Assembly (NCBI GenBank): GCA_016803235.1
Contig: JADCLI010000001.1
Span: forward strand, 124,001-188,000
Source of the DNA: Pimelobacter simplex
GTDB taxonomy: Bacteria; Actinomycetota; Actinomycetes; Propionibacteriales; Nocardioidaceae
Direction of reading: 5' to 3'
DNA: 64,000 nt
Shown here piece by piece: positions 24,438 to 32,646 of this stretch; within the stretch, counting starts at the first letter, position 1, and each line of letters begins with the position of its first letter. Position numbers and translations under genes: made by a program. Below the pieces are notes generated by a model. That model saw nothing but the letters and a program-made list of their open reading frames with translations, was not told where the DNA came from and ran no database searches.

Positions 24438-25324
24438 CACGCGCTCCGGAGGGTCTCGAGGATGCGGGCGCGGTGCTCGCCCGGCGTGCCCCAGGCGGTG
24501 ACCAGGGCGCGGATCTTGGTGATCCAGACGCTGAGGTCGAACTCCTGGGTGTAGCCGATCGCGCCGTGCACCTGCAGGCCGGTACGGGAGGCGAGGTACG
24601 CCGCGTCCGCGCAGGCCACCTTGGCGGCCGACACCGCGCGCCGGGTCGGGTCGAGAGCGGCGCCGTGGACCAGCGGACGAGCGAAGTCGAGCGCGATCCG
24701 CACGTCGGCGAGCTTGTGCTTGATCGCCTGGTAGGAGCCGATCTCGCGGCCGAACTGCTTGCGCTGCTTGACGTAGGTGACCGCATCGGCGAGCACCCGC
24801 TCGCCGGCGCCCAGCAGCTGGGCGGCGGTGGCGAGCACCGCGAGGTCGTACGCCGCCGCGAGGTCGCCGTGCGCGACGGCCTCGCCGGGGGTCACGTCGA
24901 AGAGGTGGCGGCTGCGGTCGACGGAGGTGTGGGCGGTCCCCGCGGTCGCGGAGTGCAGGGTGCCGTCGACGACGGCGTACACCGCGTCGGCGACGTCGGC
25001 GTCCAGCGCGCGCGGCATCGCGACCGTGGCGACGCCCTCCACCTCGGCGCCGAGCGCGACGGGGAGGTAGGCGGCGGCCTCGACCCAGGGGCCGGGCACG
25101 GCGTGGCGACCGAGTGCCTCGAACGCGACGCAGACCTCGACGGGGGAGGCCTCGGTCGCGAGCATGGTGAGGCCCTGCTCGGCCAGCCGCTCCCAGAGCC
25201 GGAGCCCGGCGGCGTGGTCGCCCTCGGCCCAGCTGCGGGCCGCGGCGACGCAGTCCGCAGCGGCCAGCAGGGACTCGAGCGAGGCGGCGAAGTCCTGCTG
25301 GTCGGTGGTGAGCTCGAACTTCAT
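24437..25324 (-). CDS. fadE32: Acyl-CoA dehydrogenase, steroid C/D-ring cluster (FadE32-like)
   Basis: A 295-residue short acyl-CoA dehydrogenase. It starts MKFELTTDQQDFAASLESLL and has the C-terminal helices with QFGREIGSYQAIKHKLADV and RTGLQVHGAIGYTQEFDLS. The middle beta domain is shortened, as in beta-type subunits of steroid ACAD heterotetramers. It overlaps the FadE31-like gene by 4 nt upstream and touches the FadE33-like gene downstream, giving tight co-translation. In the known pathway FadE32 acts late in C/D-ring breakdown; the substrate here is inferred by synteny, and this gene and the next could be swapped. Confidence 0.72.
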   Translation of the reverse strand: MKFELTTDQQDFAASLESLLAAADCVAAARSWAEGDHAAGLRLWERLAEQGLTMLATEASPVEVCVAFEALGRHAVPGPWVEAAAYLPVALGAEVEGVATVAMPRALDADVADAVYAVVDGTLHSATAGTAHTSVDRSRHLFDVTPGEAVAHGDLAAAYDLAVLATAAQLLGAGERVLADAVTYVKQRKQFGREIGSYQAIKHKLADVRIALDFARPLVHGAALDPTRRAVSAAKVACADAAYLASRTGLQVHGAIGYTQEFDLSVWITKIRALVTAWGTPGEHRARILETLRSA

Positions 25325-26469
25325 TTCTGGACTCCCTTGGGCTCACGCGGCAGACCGAGGATCCGCTCGGCGATGATGTTGCGCTGGATCTCGTTGGTGC
25401 CGGCGTAGATCGGGCCGGACAGCGAGAAGGTGTAGCCGTCGAGCCAGCGGGACTCCAGCTCGGCGTCGGGACCGAGCAGGTCGAGCGCGGTCTCGTGGAG
25501 GGCGACGTCGAGCTCGCTCCACCACACCTTGTTGACCGATCCGGCCGCGCCGATGTCGCCGCCGTCCTTGAGCCTGGTGACCGTGCCCCAGGTGTAGAGG
25601 CGGTAGGCCTCGGCCTTGAGCCAGGCGTCGACGACCCGGTCGGCGACGCGCGGGTCCGGCTTCTCGTCGTACAGGTCGAGGAGGCGGTCGGCGGCTGCGG
25701 TGAACCGACCGGGAGAGCGCAGCGAGAGGCCGCGCTCGTTGCCGGCCGTGCTCATCGCCACCCGCCAGCCGTCGCCCGGCGCGCCGAGCACGTCGGCGTC
25801 GGGCACGAAGACGTCGTCGAAGAAGACCTCGGCGAAGCCCTCCTCGCCGTCGAGCTGCGCGATCGGACGGACCGTCACGCCCTCGGCGTCCAGCGGGAAC
25901 AGGAAGTAGGTCAGGCCGGCGTGCTTCTGCGCCTCCGGGTCGCTGCGGAACAGGCCGAAGCCCCACTGGGCCAGCGCCGCACGCGAGCACCAGATCTTCT
26001 GCCCGTTGAGCACCCAACCGCCGCGCTCGTCGTCACGACGGGCAGTCGACTTGAGGGAGGCGAGGTCGGAGCCGGCCTCGGGCTCGCTCCAGCACTGCGC
26101 CCAGACCCGCTCGCCGGTCGCCATCGACGGCAGGAAGCGGTCCTGCTGCTCGGGGGTGCCGTGCTCGAAGATGATCGGGGCCAGCAGGAAGATCCCGTTC
26201 TGCGAGACACGCAGGGGAGCGCCGGCCCGGTAGTACTCCTCCTCGAAGATGATCCACTCCACGAGGGACGCCTCGCGGCCGTGGTACTCCTTCGGCCAGG
26301 ACACGACCGACCAGCGCTCGGCGGCGAGCTTCGCCTCCCAGGCCTGGTGCAGGACGAAGCCTTCCGCGGTGTCGAGGGACGGCAGCGGCTCAGCAGGCAC
26401 ATTGGCCGCCAGCCAGGCGCGAGCCTCGGCCTGGAAGGCCAGCTCGGACTCGCTCAGTTCGAGATCCAT
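25321..26469 (-). CDS. fadE31: Acyl-CoA dehydrogenase, steroid C/D-ring cluster (FadE31-like)
   Basis: A full-length 382-residue acyl-CoA dehydrogenase with the standard three domains: N-terminal helices, a beta domain with WAQCWSEPEAGSDLASLKS and GWVLNGQKIWCS (FAD-binding region), and C-terminal helices ending with the strongly conserved YAGTNEIQRNIIAERILGLP. It is the first gene of the minus-strand operon, opposite the fadE30-like gene, with an 18-bp palindrome between them. M. tuberculosis fadE31 has the same length and position. It probably forms a heteromer with one of the short dehydrogenases next to it. Confidence 0.8.
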   Translation of the reverse strand: MDLELSESELAFQAEARAWLAANVPAEPLPSLDTAEGFVLHQAWEAKLAAERWSVVSWPKEYHGREASLVEWIIFEEEYYRAGAPLRVSQNGIFLLAPIIFEHGTPEQQDRFLPSMATGERVWAQCWSEPEAGSDLASLKSTARRDDERGGWVLNGQKIWCSRAALAQWGFGLFRSDPEAQKHAGLTYFLFPLDAEGVTVRPIAQLDGEEGFAEVFFDDVFVPDADVLGAPGDGWRVAMSTAGNERGLSLRSPGRFTAAADRLLDLYDEKPDPRVADRVVDAWLKAEAYRLYTWGTVTRLKDGGDIGAAGSVNKVWWSELDVALHETALDLLGPDAELESRWLDGYTFSLSGPIYAGTNEIQRNIIAERILGLPREPKGVQK

Positions 26470-26536
26470 GTCAGTTCGGGTTCCTCATCGGCGTGGAGGT
26501 CGTCACAGTCGAAATGTAGGCCCGGGCGCTGCCCGA

Positions 26537-26554
26537 ACCAAGCATTTGCTTGGT
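26537..26554. promoter_or_regulatory. 18-bp palindromic operator between fadE31 and fadE30 operons
   Basis: ACCAAGCATTTGCTTGGT is a perfect palindrome with 8-bp arms. It lies in the 97-bp divergent region, 12 bp before the fadE30 ATG and 67 bp before fadE31. An identical copy sits at 38719-38736 between echA20 and an SDR gene. It probably binds a TetR-type regulator of C/D-ring genes, in the role played by KstR2; the half-site spacing differs from the published KstR2 motif. Confidence 0.8.
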
Positions 26555-26566
26555 AGGGTACCAGCC

Positions 26567-27772
26567 ATGAACCTGACCGAGGGGCCTGAGGACCGCGCTT
26601 TCCGCGCAGAGATCCGGGAATGGCTCGGCGACCACCTGACCGGCGAGTGGGCCGCGCTGCGCGGGCTCGGCGGCCCCGGCCGCGAGCACGAGGCGCACGA
26701 CGAGCGCCTGGCCTGGAACCGCCACCTCGCCGAGCACGGCTGGACCGCCGTCGGCTGGCCCACCGAGCACGGCGGCCGCGGGCTGTCGCTGTGGCAGCAG
26801 GTCATCTTCCACGAGGAGTACGCGCGGGCCGACGCGCCCGCCGGCGTCAACCACCTCGGCGAGCAGCTCCTCGGCCCGACCCTGATCGCGTTCGGCACGC
26901 CCGAGCAGCAGCAGCGGTTCCTCCCCGAGATCGTCGGCGTCCGCGAGCTGTGGGCCCAGGGCTACTCCGAGCCGGGCGCCGGATCCGACCTGGCCAACGT
27001 GCAGACCCGCGCCCGCCTCGACGAGTCCACCGGCGAATGGGTCATCGACGGCCAGAAGGTGTGGACGTCGCTGGCACACCTGTCCGACTGGTGCTTCGTC
27101 GTCGCGCGCACCGAGGCGGGCTCCCAGCGCCACCAGGGGCTCTCCTTCCTGCTCGTGCCGCTGCGCCAGGACGGTGTCGAGGTGCGCCCGATCGAGCAGC
27201 TCACCAGCGGCTCGGAGTTCAACGAGGTCTTCTTCACCGGTGCCCGCACCTCGGCCGACCTCGTCGTCGGCGAGCCCGGTCGTGGGTGGGGCGTCGCGAT
27301 GGGCCTGCTGGGCTTCGAGCGCGGCGTGTCGACGCTCGGCCAGACCGTCGGCTTCGCCCGCGAGCTCGACAGCGTCGTGGCCCGTGCGAAGGAGAACGGC
27401 TCGATCGACGACCCGGTCGTCCGCGACCGACTCGCCACCCTCAAGACCGAGCTCGCCGTCATCCGCAGCTTCGCGCTGCGCGCGCTCGCGCTCGTCGAGG
27501 GCGGCCAGGACTCCGCCGCCGGAGGTGGCGCGGGCTCGATCTTCAAGCTGGCCTGGGCGAACTGGCACCGCACCCTCGGTGAGGTGGCGATGGACGTCGC
27601 CGGCCGCGACGGGCTGCTGGCGCGCGGCGGCTCGCCGTACGACCTCGACGACCACCAACGCCTCTTCCTCTTCTCGCGTGCTGACACGATCTACGGCGGC
27701 AGCGACGAGATCCAGAAGAACATCCTCGCCGAGCGCGTGCTCGGCCTTCCCCGCGAACCCAAGGGAGCTTGA
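26567..27772 (+). CDS. ipdE1: Acyl-CoA dehydrogenase, steroid C/D-ring (FadE30/IpdE1-like)
   Basis: A 401-residue acyl-CoA dehydrogenase with full domain set: WAQGYSEPGAGSDLANVQT and WVIDGQKVWTSLAHLSDW in the beta domain, GERVLGLP-type ending (SDEIQKNILAERVLGLPREP). It begins MNLTEGPEDRAFRAEIREW at ATG 26567; the longer frame upstream crosses the operator and is excluded. In mycobacteria FadE30 (IpdE1) and FadE33 (IpdE2), from divergent operons, form an alpha2-beta2 enzyme for 5-OH-HIP-CoA; the same divergent layout is seen here. It is followed after 5 nt by the ipdF-like SDR gene and then fadA6. Confidence 0.83.
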   Translation: MNLTEGPEDRAFRAEIREWLGDHLTGEWAALRGLGGPGREHEAHDERLAWNRHLAEHGWTAVGWPTEHGGRGLSLWQQVIFHEEYARADAPAGVNHLGEQLLGPTLIAFGTPEQQQRFLPEIVGVRELWAQGYSEPGAGSDLANVQTRARLDESTGEWVIDGQKVWTSLAHLSDWCFVVARTEAGSQRHQGLSFLLVPLRQDGVEVRPIEQLTSGSEFNEVFFTGARTSADLVVGEPGRGWGVAMGLLGFERGVSTLGQTVGFARELDSVVARAKENGSIDDPVVRDRLATLKTELAVIRSFALRALALVEGGQDSAAGGGAGSIFKLAWANWHRTLGEVAMDVAGRDGLLARGGSPYDLDDHQRLFLFSRADTIYGGSDEIQKNILAERVLGLPREPKGA

Positions 27773-27777
27773 CCTCA

Positions 27778-28581
27778 ATGACTGCGATGCGACCCGAGCA
27801 GCCCACCCCCGACTACGTACCGGGCCACGACCTGCTCGCCGGCAAGGTGGTCGTCGTGACGGCTGCCGCCGGCGCGGGGATCGGTGCGGCCGTCGTCCGC
27901 CGGGCGCTGGAGGAGGGCGCGAAGGCCGTCGTCTTCAGCGACACCCACGAGCGTCGCCTGCAGGAGGCCGAGGCCGCGCTGGCCGAGGAGTTCGGTGCCG
28001 ACCGCGTGCGGCAGCTGGTCTGCAACGTGACCAAGGAGGAGGACATCACCGCCCTCCTCGACGCGGCCGAGGAGTTCGGCGGTGTCGACGTCATGATCAA
28101 CAACGCCGGCCTCGGCGGCACCGACTCGATCCTCGAGGTCACCGACGAGGTCTGGAACCGGGTCATCGACATCACCCTGACCGGCACCATGCGGGCGACC
28201 CGTGCGGTCGGGCAGCGCTTCGTCGCCGCCGGCAAGAAGGGCGTCATCGTCAACAACGCCTCCGTGATCGGCTGGCGGGCCCAGGAGGGCCAGGCCCACT
28301 ACGCCGCGGCGAAGGCGGGTGTGATGGCGCTGACCCGCTGCTCGGCGCTCGACCTCGCACCGCACGGCATCCGCGTCAACGCGGTGTCGCCGTCGCTGGC
28401 GATGCACCCCTTCCTCGAGAAGGTGACCTCGCCCGAGCTGCTCGTCGAGCTCAAGCAGCGCGAGGCCTTCGGCCGCGCCGCCGCACCCTGGGAGGTCGCC
28501 AACGTGATGGTCTTCCTCGCGAGCGACTACTCGTCGTACCTGACCGGCGAGGTCATCTCCGTCAGCAGCCAGCACGCCTGA
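27778..28581 (+). CDS. ipdF: Short-chain dehydrogenase, steroid C/D-ring cluster (IpdF-like)
   Basis: A 267-residue SDR. The NAD(P) motif is TAAAGAGIG (about residues 26-34), NNAG is near 106, and the catalytic Ser-Tyr-Lys set is NNASVIGW and HYAAAK. The ATG at 27778 is 6 nt after the fadE30-like stop; GGGAG lies upstream inside that gene. Position between fadE30 and fadA6 matches Rv3559c (ipdF), proposed to oxidise a hydroxyacyl-CoA or hydroxy-HIP-CoA intermediate. The function is assigned by synteny and family. Confidence 0.78.
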   Translation: MTAMRPEQPTPDYVPGHDLLAGKVVVVTAAAGAGIGAAVVRRALEEGAKAVVFSDTHERRLQEAEAALAEEFGADRVRQLVCNVTKEEDITALLDAAEEFGGVDVMINNAGLGGTDSILEVTDEVWNRVIDITLTGTMRATRAVGQRFVAAGKKGVIVNNASVIGWRAQEGQAHYAAAKAGVMALTRCSALDLAPHGIRVNAVSPSLAMHPFLEKVTSPELLVELKQREAFGRAAAPWEVANVMVFLASDYSSYLTGEVISVSSQHA

Positions 28582-28613
28582 GCTCGTCCACCCTCTACGC
28601 AAGGAGTCCCGTC

Positions 28614-29777
28614 ATGGCTGAGGCCTACATCGTCGACGCAGTCCGGACCGCCGTGGGCAAGCGCGGTGGCGCGCTCGCCGGCGTCCACTCCGCCGACCTC
28701 GGCGCCCACTCGCTCGCCGCGCTCGTCGAGCGCACCGGCATCGACGCGGGTGCCGTCGACGACGTGATCCTGGGCTGCTGCGACACCATCGGGTCCCAGG
28801 CCGGCGACATCGCCCGCACCGCGTGGCTCGTCGCGGGGCTGCCCGACCACGTCCCCGGCGTCACGATCGACCGCCAGTGCGGATCGTCGCAGCAGGCCGT
28901 TCACTTCGCGGCCCAGGGCGTCATGTCCGGCACCCAGGACCTCGTCGTCGCGGGCGGCGTGCAGAACATGAGCGCCATCCCGATCTCCGCCGCGATGATC
29001 GTCGGCCAGCAGTACGGCTTCTCCACGCCGTTCGCCGAGTCGCCCGGCTGGGTCAAGCGGTACGGCGACCAGGAGGTCAGCCAGTTCCGCTCCGCCGAGA
29101 TGATCGCGGAGAAGTGGGACGTGTCCCGCGAGGACATGGAGCGGTTCGCGCTGGCCTCGCACGAGCGGGCCAGGGCCGCGATCGCCGAGGGCCGGTTCGC
29201 GAACGAGATCGCGCCGTACGTCCTCGAGGACGGCAGCGTCTTCGACACCGACCAGTGCCCGCGGGAGACCTCGCTGGAGAAGATGGCCGGCCTCGAGCCG
29301 CTCGCCCCCGGCGGTCGGATCACGGCCGGCGTCGCCTCGCAGATCTGCGACGGCTCCGCCGCGGTGCTCGTCGCCTCCGAGCAGGCCGTGAAGGACCACG
29401 GCCTGACGCCGCGGGCCCGGATCGTGCACCTCTCGGTTCGTGGCGACGACCCGGTCTGGATGCTCACCGGCCCGATCCCGGCGACGAAGCACGCGCTCGC
29501 CAAGGCCGGCATGACGATCGACGACATCGACCTGTTCGAGTGCAACGAGGCCTTCGCCTCGGTCGTGCTGGCCTGGATGAAGGAGACCGGCGCGCCGCAC
29601 GAGAAGGTCAACGTCAACGGTGGCGGCATCGCCCTCGGCCACCCGATCGGCGCCACCGGCGCCCGGCTGATGACCACCCTGCTCAACGAGCTCGAGCGCA
29701 CCGGCGGCCGCTTCGGCCTGCAGACGATGTGCGAGGGCGGCGGCCAGGCCAACGTCACCATCATCGAGCGTCTCTGA
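28614..29777 (+). CDS. fadA6: Acetyl-CoA acyltransferase (thiolase), steroid cluster (FadA6-like)
   Basis: A 387-residue thiolase that removes acetyl-CoA or similar units in beta-oxidation of C/D-ring intermediates. The nucleophile is the Cys in IDRQCGSSQQA (about residue 89), with NEAFASVV, GGGIALGHPIGATGA (His) and MCEGGGQ (second Cys) all present. It begins at ATG 28614 with AAGGAG nine bases upstream, 32 nt after the SDR stop. It closes the fadE30-ipdF-fadA6 operon, and a hairpin follows directly. Confidence 0.87.
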   Translation: MAEAYIVDAVRTAVGKRGGALAGVHSADLGAHSLAALVERTGIDAGAVDDVILGCCDTIGSQAGDIARTAWLVAGLPDHVPGVTIDRQCGSSQQAVHFAAQGVMSGTQDLVVAGGVQNMSAIPISAAMIVGQQYGFSTPFAESPGWVKRYGDQEVSQFRSAEMIAEKWDVSREDMERFALASHERARAAIAEGRFANEIAPYVLEDGSVFDTDQCPRETSLEKMAGLEPLAPGGRITAGVASQICDGSAAVLVASEQAVKDHGLTPRARIVHLSVRGDDPVWMLTGPIPATKHALAKAGMTIDDIDLFECNEAFASVVLAWMKETGAPHEKVNVNGGGIALGHPIGATGARLMTTLLNELERTGGRFGLQTMCEGGGQANVTIIERL

Positions 29778-29780
29778 GAT

Positions 29781-29800
29781 TTCCGCGGTTCGACGCGGAA
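29781..29800 (+). terminator. Small hairpin after fadA6
   Basis: TTCCGCG (29781-29787) pairs exactly with CGCGGAA (29794-29800) around GTTCGA, three bases after the fadA6 stop. A short stem without a T-run, it is a likely transcript end for the operon. Confidence 0.5.
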
Positions 29801-29824
29801 CCCGGGTGCACCCTCCCCACGTAA
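29797..29824 (+). promoter_or_regulatory. ECF-type promoter of the sigma factor gene
   Basis: GGAACC (29797-29802) and CGTAA (29820-29824) are 17 bp apart, the usual form for ECF sigma promoters. Transcription would start near 29830, about 20 nt before the sigma gene ATG. It suggests the sigma factor reads its own gene. The -35 shares bases with the fadA6 terminator stem. Confidence 0.5.
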
Positions 29825-29833
29825 GGGAGGGTG
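29809..29833. repeat. 9-bp perfect inverted repeat in the sigma leader
   Basis: CACCCTCCC (29809-29817) and GGGAGGGTG (29825-29833) are exact complements around CACGTAA, spanning the -10 of the putative ECF promoter. It could be an operator or a leader hairpin. Confidence 0.6.
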
Positions 29834-29852
29834 ACACCTGAAGGGAGCCGCG

Positions 29853-30371
29853 ATGCGCAACCAGCGTGACGACGCGTTCGACGAGTTCGCGACGACAGCG
29901 TGGCCACGGCTGCACCGCATCGGCTACCTGCTGACGGGCGACCACCACCTCGCCGAGGACCTCGCACAGGCGGCACTGGTCCGCACCTACTCCTCCTGGA
30001 GTCGGGTGCGCGCCGGTGACGCGCCGGCGTACGCACGCCGGGTGCTGCTCAACCTCAACATCGACCGCTTGCGCCGCAAGCGGGTCATGGAGGTCGGCGA
30101 TGCCGCGCTGGACGTCGTACCGGTCGCCGGCGGGTCCACGCCCGGCTCGACGGTCGAGGACCGCGACCAGGTCGTGCGGCTGCTCGCCGGGCTGACCGAG
30201 CGCGAGCGGCGGGTGGTGGTGCTGCGCCACTACTGCGACCTGAGCGAGGCCGCCGTGGCGGCCGAGCTCGGCATCGCTCCGGGCACGGTCAAGAGCGCGC
30301 TGTCGCGCGCCCTCGCCAAGCTGCGGGTGTCGATCACCGAGGACACCGACGAGCTGAGGGGTGCGTTGTGA
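29853..30371 (+). CDS. SigE-family ECF RNA polymerase sigma factor
   Basis: A 172-residue ECF-type sigma factor. Region 2 is in residues 5-70 (LHRIGYLLTGDHHLAEDLAQ, then YARRVLLNLNID), and region 4 in about 105-160 (LTERERRVVVLRHYCDLSE, IAPGTVKSALSRALAKLR). This LLTGDxxxAEDL form is the actinobacterial SigE-family subgroup, also seen in the decayed locus at 6.2-6.6 kb. Its stop overlaps the next gene as GTGA, so sigma and membrane protein are coupled. A GGAACC/CGTAA promoter precedes it. Confidence 0.9.
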   Translation: MRNQRDDAFDEFATTAWPRLHRIGYLLTGDHHLAEDLAQAALVRTYSSWSRVRAGDAPAYARRVLLNLNIDRLRRKRVMEVGDAALDVVPVAGGSTPGSTVEDRDQVVRLLAGLTERERRVVVLRHYCDLSEAAVAAELGIAPGTVKSALSRALAKLRVSITEDTDELRGAL

Positions 30372-31354
30372 GCGATCGAACCGTCGCCGAGCTGGAGCAG
30401 CTGCTGACCGGGACCGGCCCGTCGGCGCCCGGGCCCGACCTGGACCTGATCCGTCGCCGGGGGCGGGGCCGCCGCCGGTTGCGCCGAGCGGGTGCGGCCG
30501 GTGGCGTGATCGCCGGCGCCGCGCTGGTCACGGTCCTCGCCGTGGCGGTGACGGGAGGCGCCGAGCGCGCCGCCGACCCGGTCGCGCCGCCGAAGGCGCC
30601 GGCGTCGTCCCGTGCAGGTCTGTCCGAGCTCGCCCAGCGGGCGCTCGCGGAGATCCCCGGTGCCGAGCAGGTCTCGCCGTCGATGGTCTCGATCCCGGCA
30701 CCGGGCCGCCGGTCGATGCCGGGCAGCGACGCCGAGGTGCACGGCGAGGCGGTCCAGCTGCCCGAGCAGGCTTACGCCGGGGTGACCATGTTCGAGCGCA
30801 AGGACGTCCCGGCCTGGCTCTACGACGGCACCGAGGCGCTCGAGAAGGCCGAGGGCGACGAGCAGACCGGCTACCCGGTCGGTACGACGGACCTCACCGG
30901 CATCGGCGTCGACCTCGGACCGCGCTACCTGGGATGCGTCACGACCGAGGGGGCGGGGGAGCTCCCCGCGGGCGAGACCTGCTACCCCGCGATGGTGACC
31001 CGCCAGGGTGACGGGTGGAGCTACGAGTGGGGGATGGGCACCGAGCGCTTCCTCGAGCCGGGCGCCCCGATGGAGGTCTTCACCACCGACGCCGTGGTCG
31101 ACGGCAACGCCGGCACCCTGGCCATCGCCGGGCTCGACGGCACCGGCGTGGCCCGCGCGGTCTTCGTGGGCACCGACGGCACGCAGGTCGAGGGCACGGT
31201 CCTCGCCGGCACCCTCGTCCCCGGGGAGTCGATGTTCTTCGGGGAGGTCCCCGGGCCGTTGGCCCGGGTGATCGCGTACGACGCCGCGGGCACCGTGATC
31301 GAGGACCACCCGTTGCGTGAGTGCAAGGACCCGGTCGACTGCGAGGTTCGCTGA
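30368..31354 (+). CDS. Single-pass membrane protein coupled to the sigma factor (putative anti-sigma or partner)
   Basis: A 328-residue protein with a cytoplasmic N-terminus of about 45 residues (AELEQLLTGTG, then Arg-rich RRRGRGRRRLRRAG), one membrane helix at about 46-63, and a large outside domain. It has no clear zinc anti-sigma motif, so an anti-sigma role is inferred from GTGA coupling to the sigma gene and from topology. The outer part contains four cysteines (GCVTTEG, ETCYPAM, RECKDP, VDCEVR) that could make two disulfides. The family is unknown to me. Confidence 0.7.
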   Translation: MSDRTVAELEQLLTGTGPSAPGPDLDLIRRRGRGRRRLRRAGAAGGVIAGAALVTVLAVAVTGGAERAADPVAPPKAPASSRAGLSELAQRALAEIPGAEQVSPSMVSIPAPGRRSMPGSDAEVHGEAVQLPEQAYAGVTMFERKDVPAWLYDGTEALEKAEGDEQTGYPVGTTDLTGIGVDLGPRYLGCVTTEGAGELPAGETCYPAMVTRQGDGWSYEWGMGTERFLEPGAPMEVFTTDAVVDGNAGTLAIAGLDGTGVARAVFVGTDGTQVEGTVLAGTLVPGESMFFGEVPGPLARVIAYDAAGTVIEDHPLRECKDPVDCEVR

Positions 31355-31367
31355 TTCCAGGCTGGGC

Positions 31368-32096
31368 TCAGCGGCGTCGGCGCCGGCGGCGCTCGGTCTC
31401 GAAGACCAGCCGCCGGATCCGGTCGCCGTGGACGCCCGGGTCGACGAACGCGATCCCGACCCCCAGGCCGCCGCTGGCGAAGCGCACGTGACGCACCACC
31501 CGGGCCGCCTGGACGAGGTTGTCACCGTCGACCCGGGTCGTGGCCTCGACGGCGGTGCCGACCGGCGGCGGCTCCGTGCGCACGCTCGCCATCAGGCCGC
31601 CCTCGCTGACGTCGACCACGACGCCGAGCAGCTCGGCGGGCTCGACCGCGTCGACCGCCCCCGCGGGCTCGTCGAGTACGTCCGTGGCCGGCTCGGGCGT
31701 CTCGGGAGTCTCGGGCGTCTCGGGCGTCCAGCGCAGCAGCACCGGCATCGAGATCCGGGCGCGGAAGAAGGCCCGCTGCTGCAGCCGGGCCGCGGGTGAG
31801 CTCGGCCGGAGCAGCCACACGTCGCCGTACGCCCGCCGGCCGGGCCGGGTGCTGACCGGGCACTCCATCCGGCCGAGCGGGTAGGTCCACGCCAGGGTGA
31901 CGTCGAAGTGGTGCTCGCGCGGGTCCAGGCCGGCCGGACAGGCGACGACCAGCGTCGTCGATCCGTCGGGCTGGGGCTCGAGGTCGAGCACCTTCGTCTC
32001 CAGCGCGACCGGCTCGCCGGCCGTCGGACGCAGGGTGAGCGCCACCGTCTGCAGCACCGCCGGATGCACGTCGGGCGGGACGTCCGTGTGCTGCAT
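31368..32096 (-). CDS. PilZ-domain protein (c-di-GMP receptor, YcgR-like)
   Basis: A 242-residue protein with an N-terminal YcgR-like beta domain (about 1-110) and a C-terminal PilZ domain. The c-di-GMP signature is present as QRAFFRARI (RxxxR) and VDVSEGGLMAS (D/NxSxxG). A Pro-Glu-Thr repeat (TPE four times) and an acidic stretch lie between the two PilZ motifs. PilZ proteins of this type slow flagella or tune surface traits; no flagellar genes are nearby. The ATG at 32096 is preferred; a frame reaching 32267 would run to the divergent VOC gene and lacks family sequence. Confidence 0.82.
   Translation of the reverse strand: MQHTDVPPDVHPAVLQTVALTLRPTAGEPVALETKVLDLEPQPDGSTTLVVACPAGLDPREHHFDVTLAWTYPLGRMECPVSTRPGRRAYGDVWLLRPSSPAARLQQRAFFRARISMPVLLRWTPETPETPETPEPATDVLDEPAGAVDAVEPAELLGVVVDVSEGGLMASVRTEPPPVGTAVEATTRVDGDNLVQAARVVRHVRFASGGLGVGIAFVDPGVHGDRIRRLVFETERRRRRRR
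31692..31727 (-). repeat. Four 9-bp repeats encoding Thr-Pro-Glu in the PilZ protein
   Basis: CTCGGGCGT occurs four times (31692, 31701, 31710, 31719; the second differs by one base). On the coding strand it gives Thr-Pro-Glu repeats in a loop of the PilZ domain, a likely variable-length linker. Confidence 0.85.
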
Positions 32097-32265
32097 GCCG
32101 ACCTGATCGGCCGCGGATCGTCGTACCTGAGGACTGGTTTCGACGCGCGGACGCGACCTCGTAGGCCCGGTCGCGCGCTTGCTCACCTCCCCGGCCCCAC
32201 GCCGTGCCGTCGTACCTCGGGCGCGGCTGGCCGGTGATGTCGGAGGGGCCTGGTTCGATGGGCGC

Positions 32266-32646
32266 ATGATCGATCACCTCGGCATCAACTGCGCCGACCT
32301 CGCCGCGTCCAAGGCCTTCTACGACCAGGTGCTCGCCCCGCTCGGCTACGGCCGGGTCCTCGACCACGACGTGGCCGTGGGCTACGGGCCCGAGGGCGAC
32401 CCCGCGTTCTGGCTCAGCAGCTATGCCGACATGCCGCCGCAGCGCGAGGTGCACGTCGCGTTCAAGGCAGCCGACGTCGCGGCCGTCCACGCCTTCCACG
32501 AGGCTGCCGTCGCCGCCGGCGCCGAGGTGCTCCACGAGCCGCGCCCGTGGCCGGAGTACCACCCCGGCTACTACGGCGTCTTCGTGCGCGACCTCGACGG
32601 CAACAACATCGAGGCCGTGTTCCACGGCCACGTCGCCGACGCCTGA
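32266..32646 (+). CDS. VOC-family (glyoxalase/dioxygenase superfamily) protein
   Basis: A 126-residue single VOC domain: MIDHLGINCADLAASKAFYDQVL at the start gives the first metal His, and YYGVFVRDLDGNNIEAVFH at the end gives the Glu. This is the lactoylglutathione lyase-like group without a known substrate. ATG 32266 is chosen because upstream residues do not fit the family. Its stop overlaps the next gene (TGATG), so the two are probably made together. It diverges from the PilZ gene by about 170 nt, in which I see no other gene. Confidence 0.83.
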   Translation: MIDHLGINCADLAASKAFYDQVLAPLGYGRVLDHDVAVGYGPEGDPAFWLSSYADMPPQREVHVAFKAADVAAVHAFHEAAVAAGAEVLHEPRPWPEYHPGYYGVFVRDLDGNNIEAVFHGHVADA

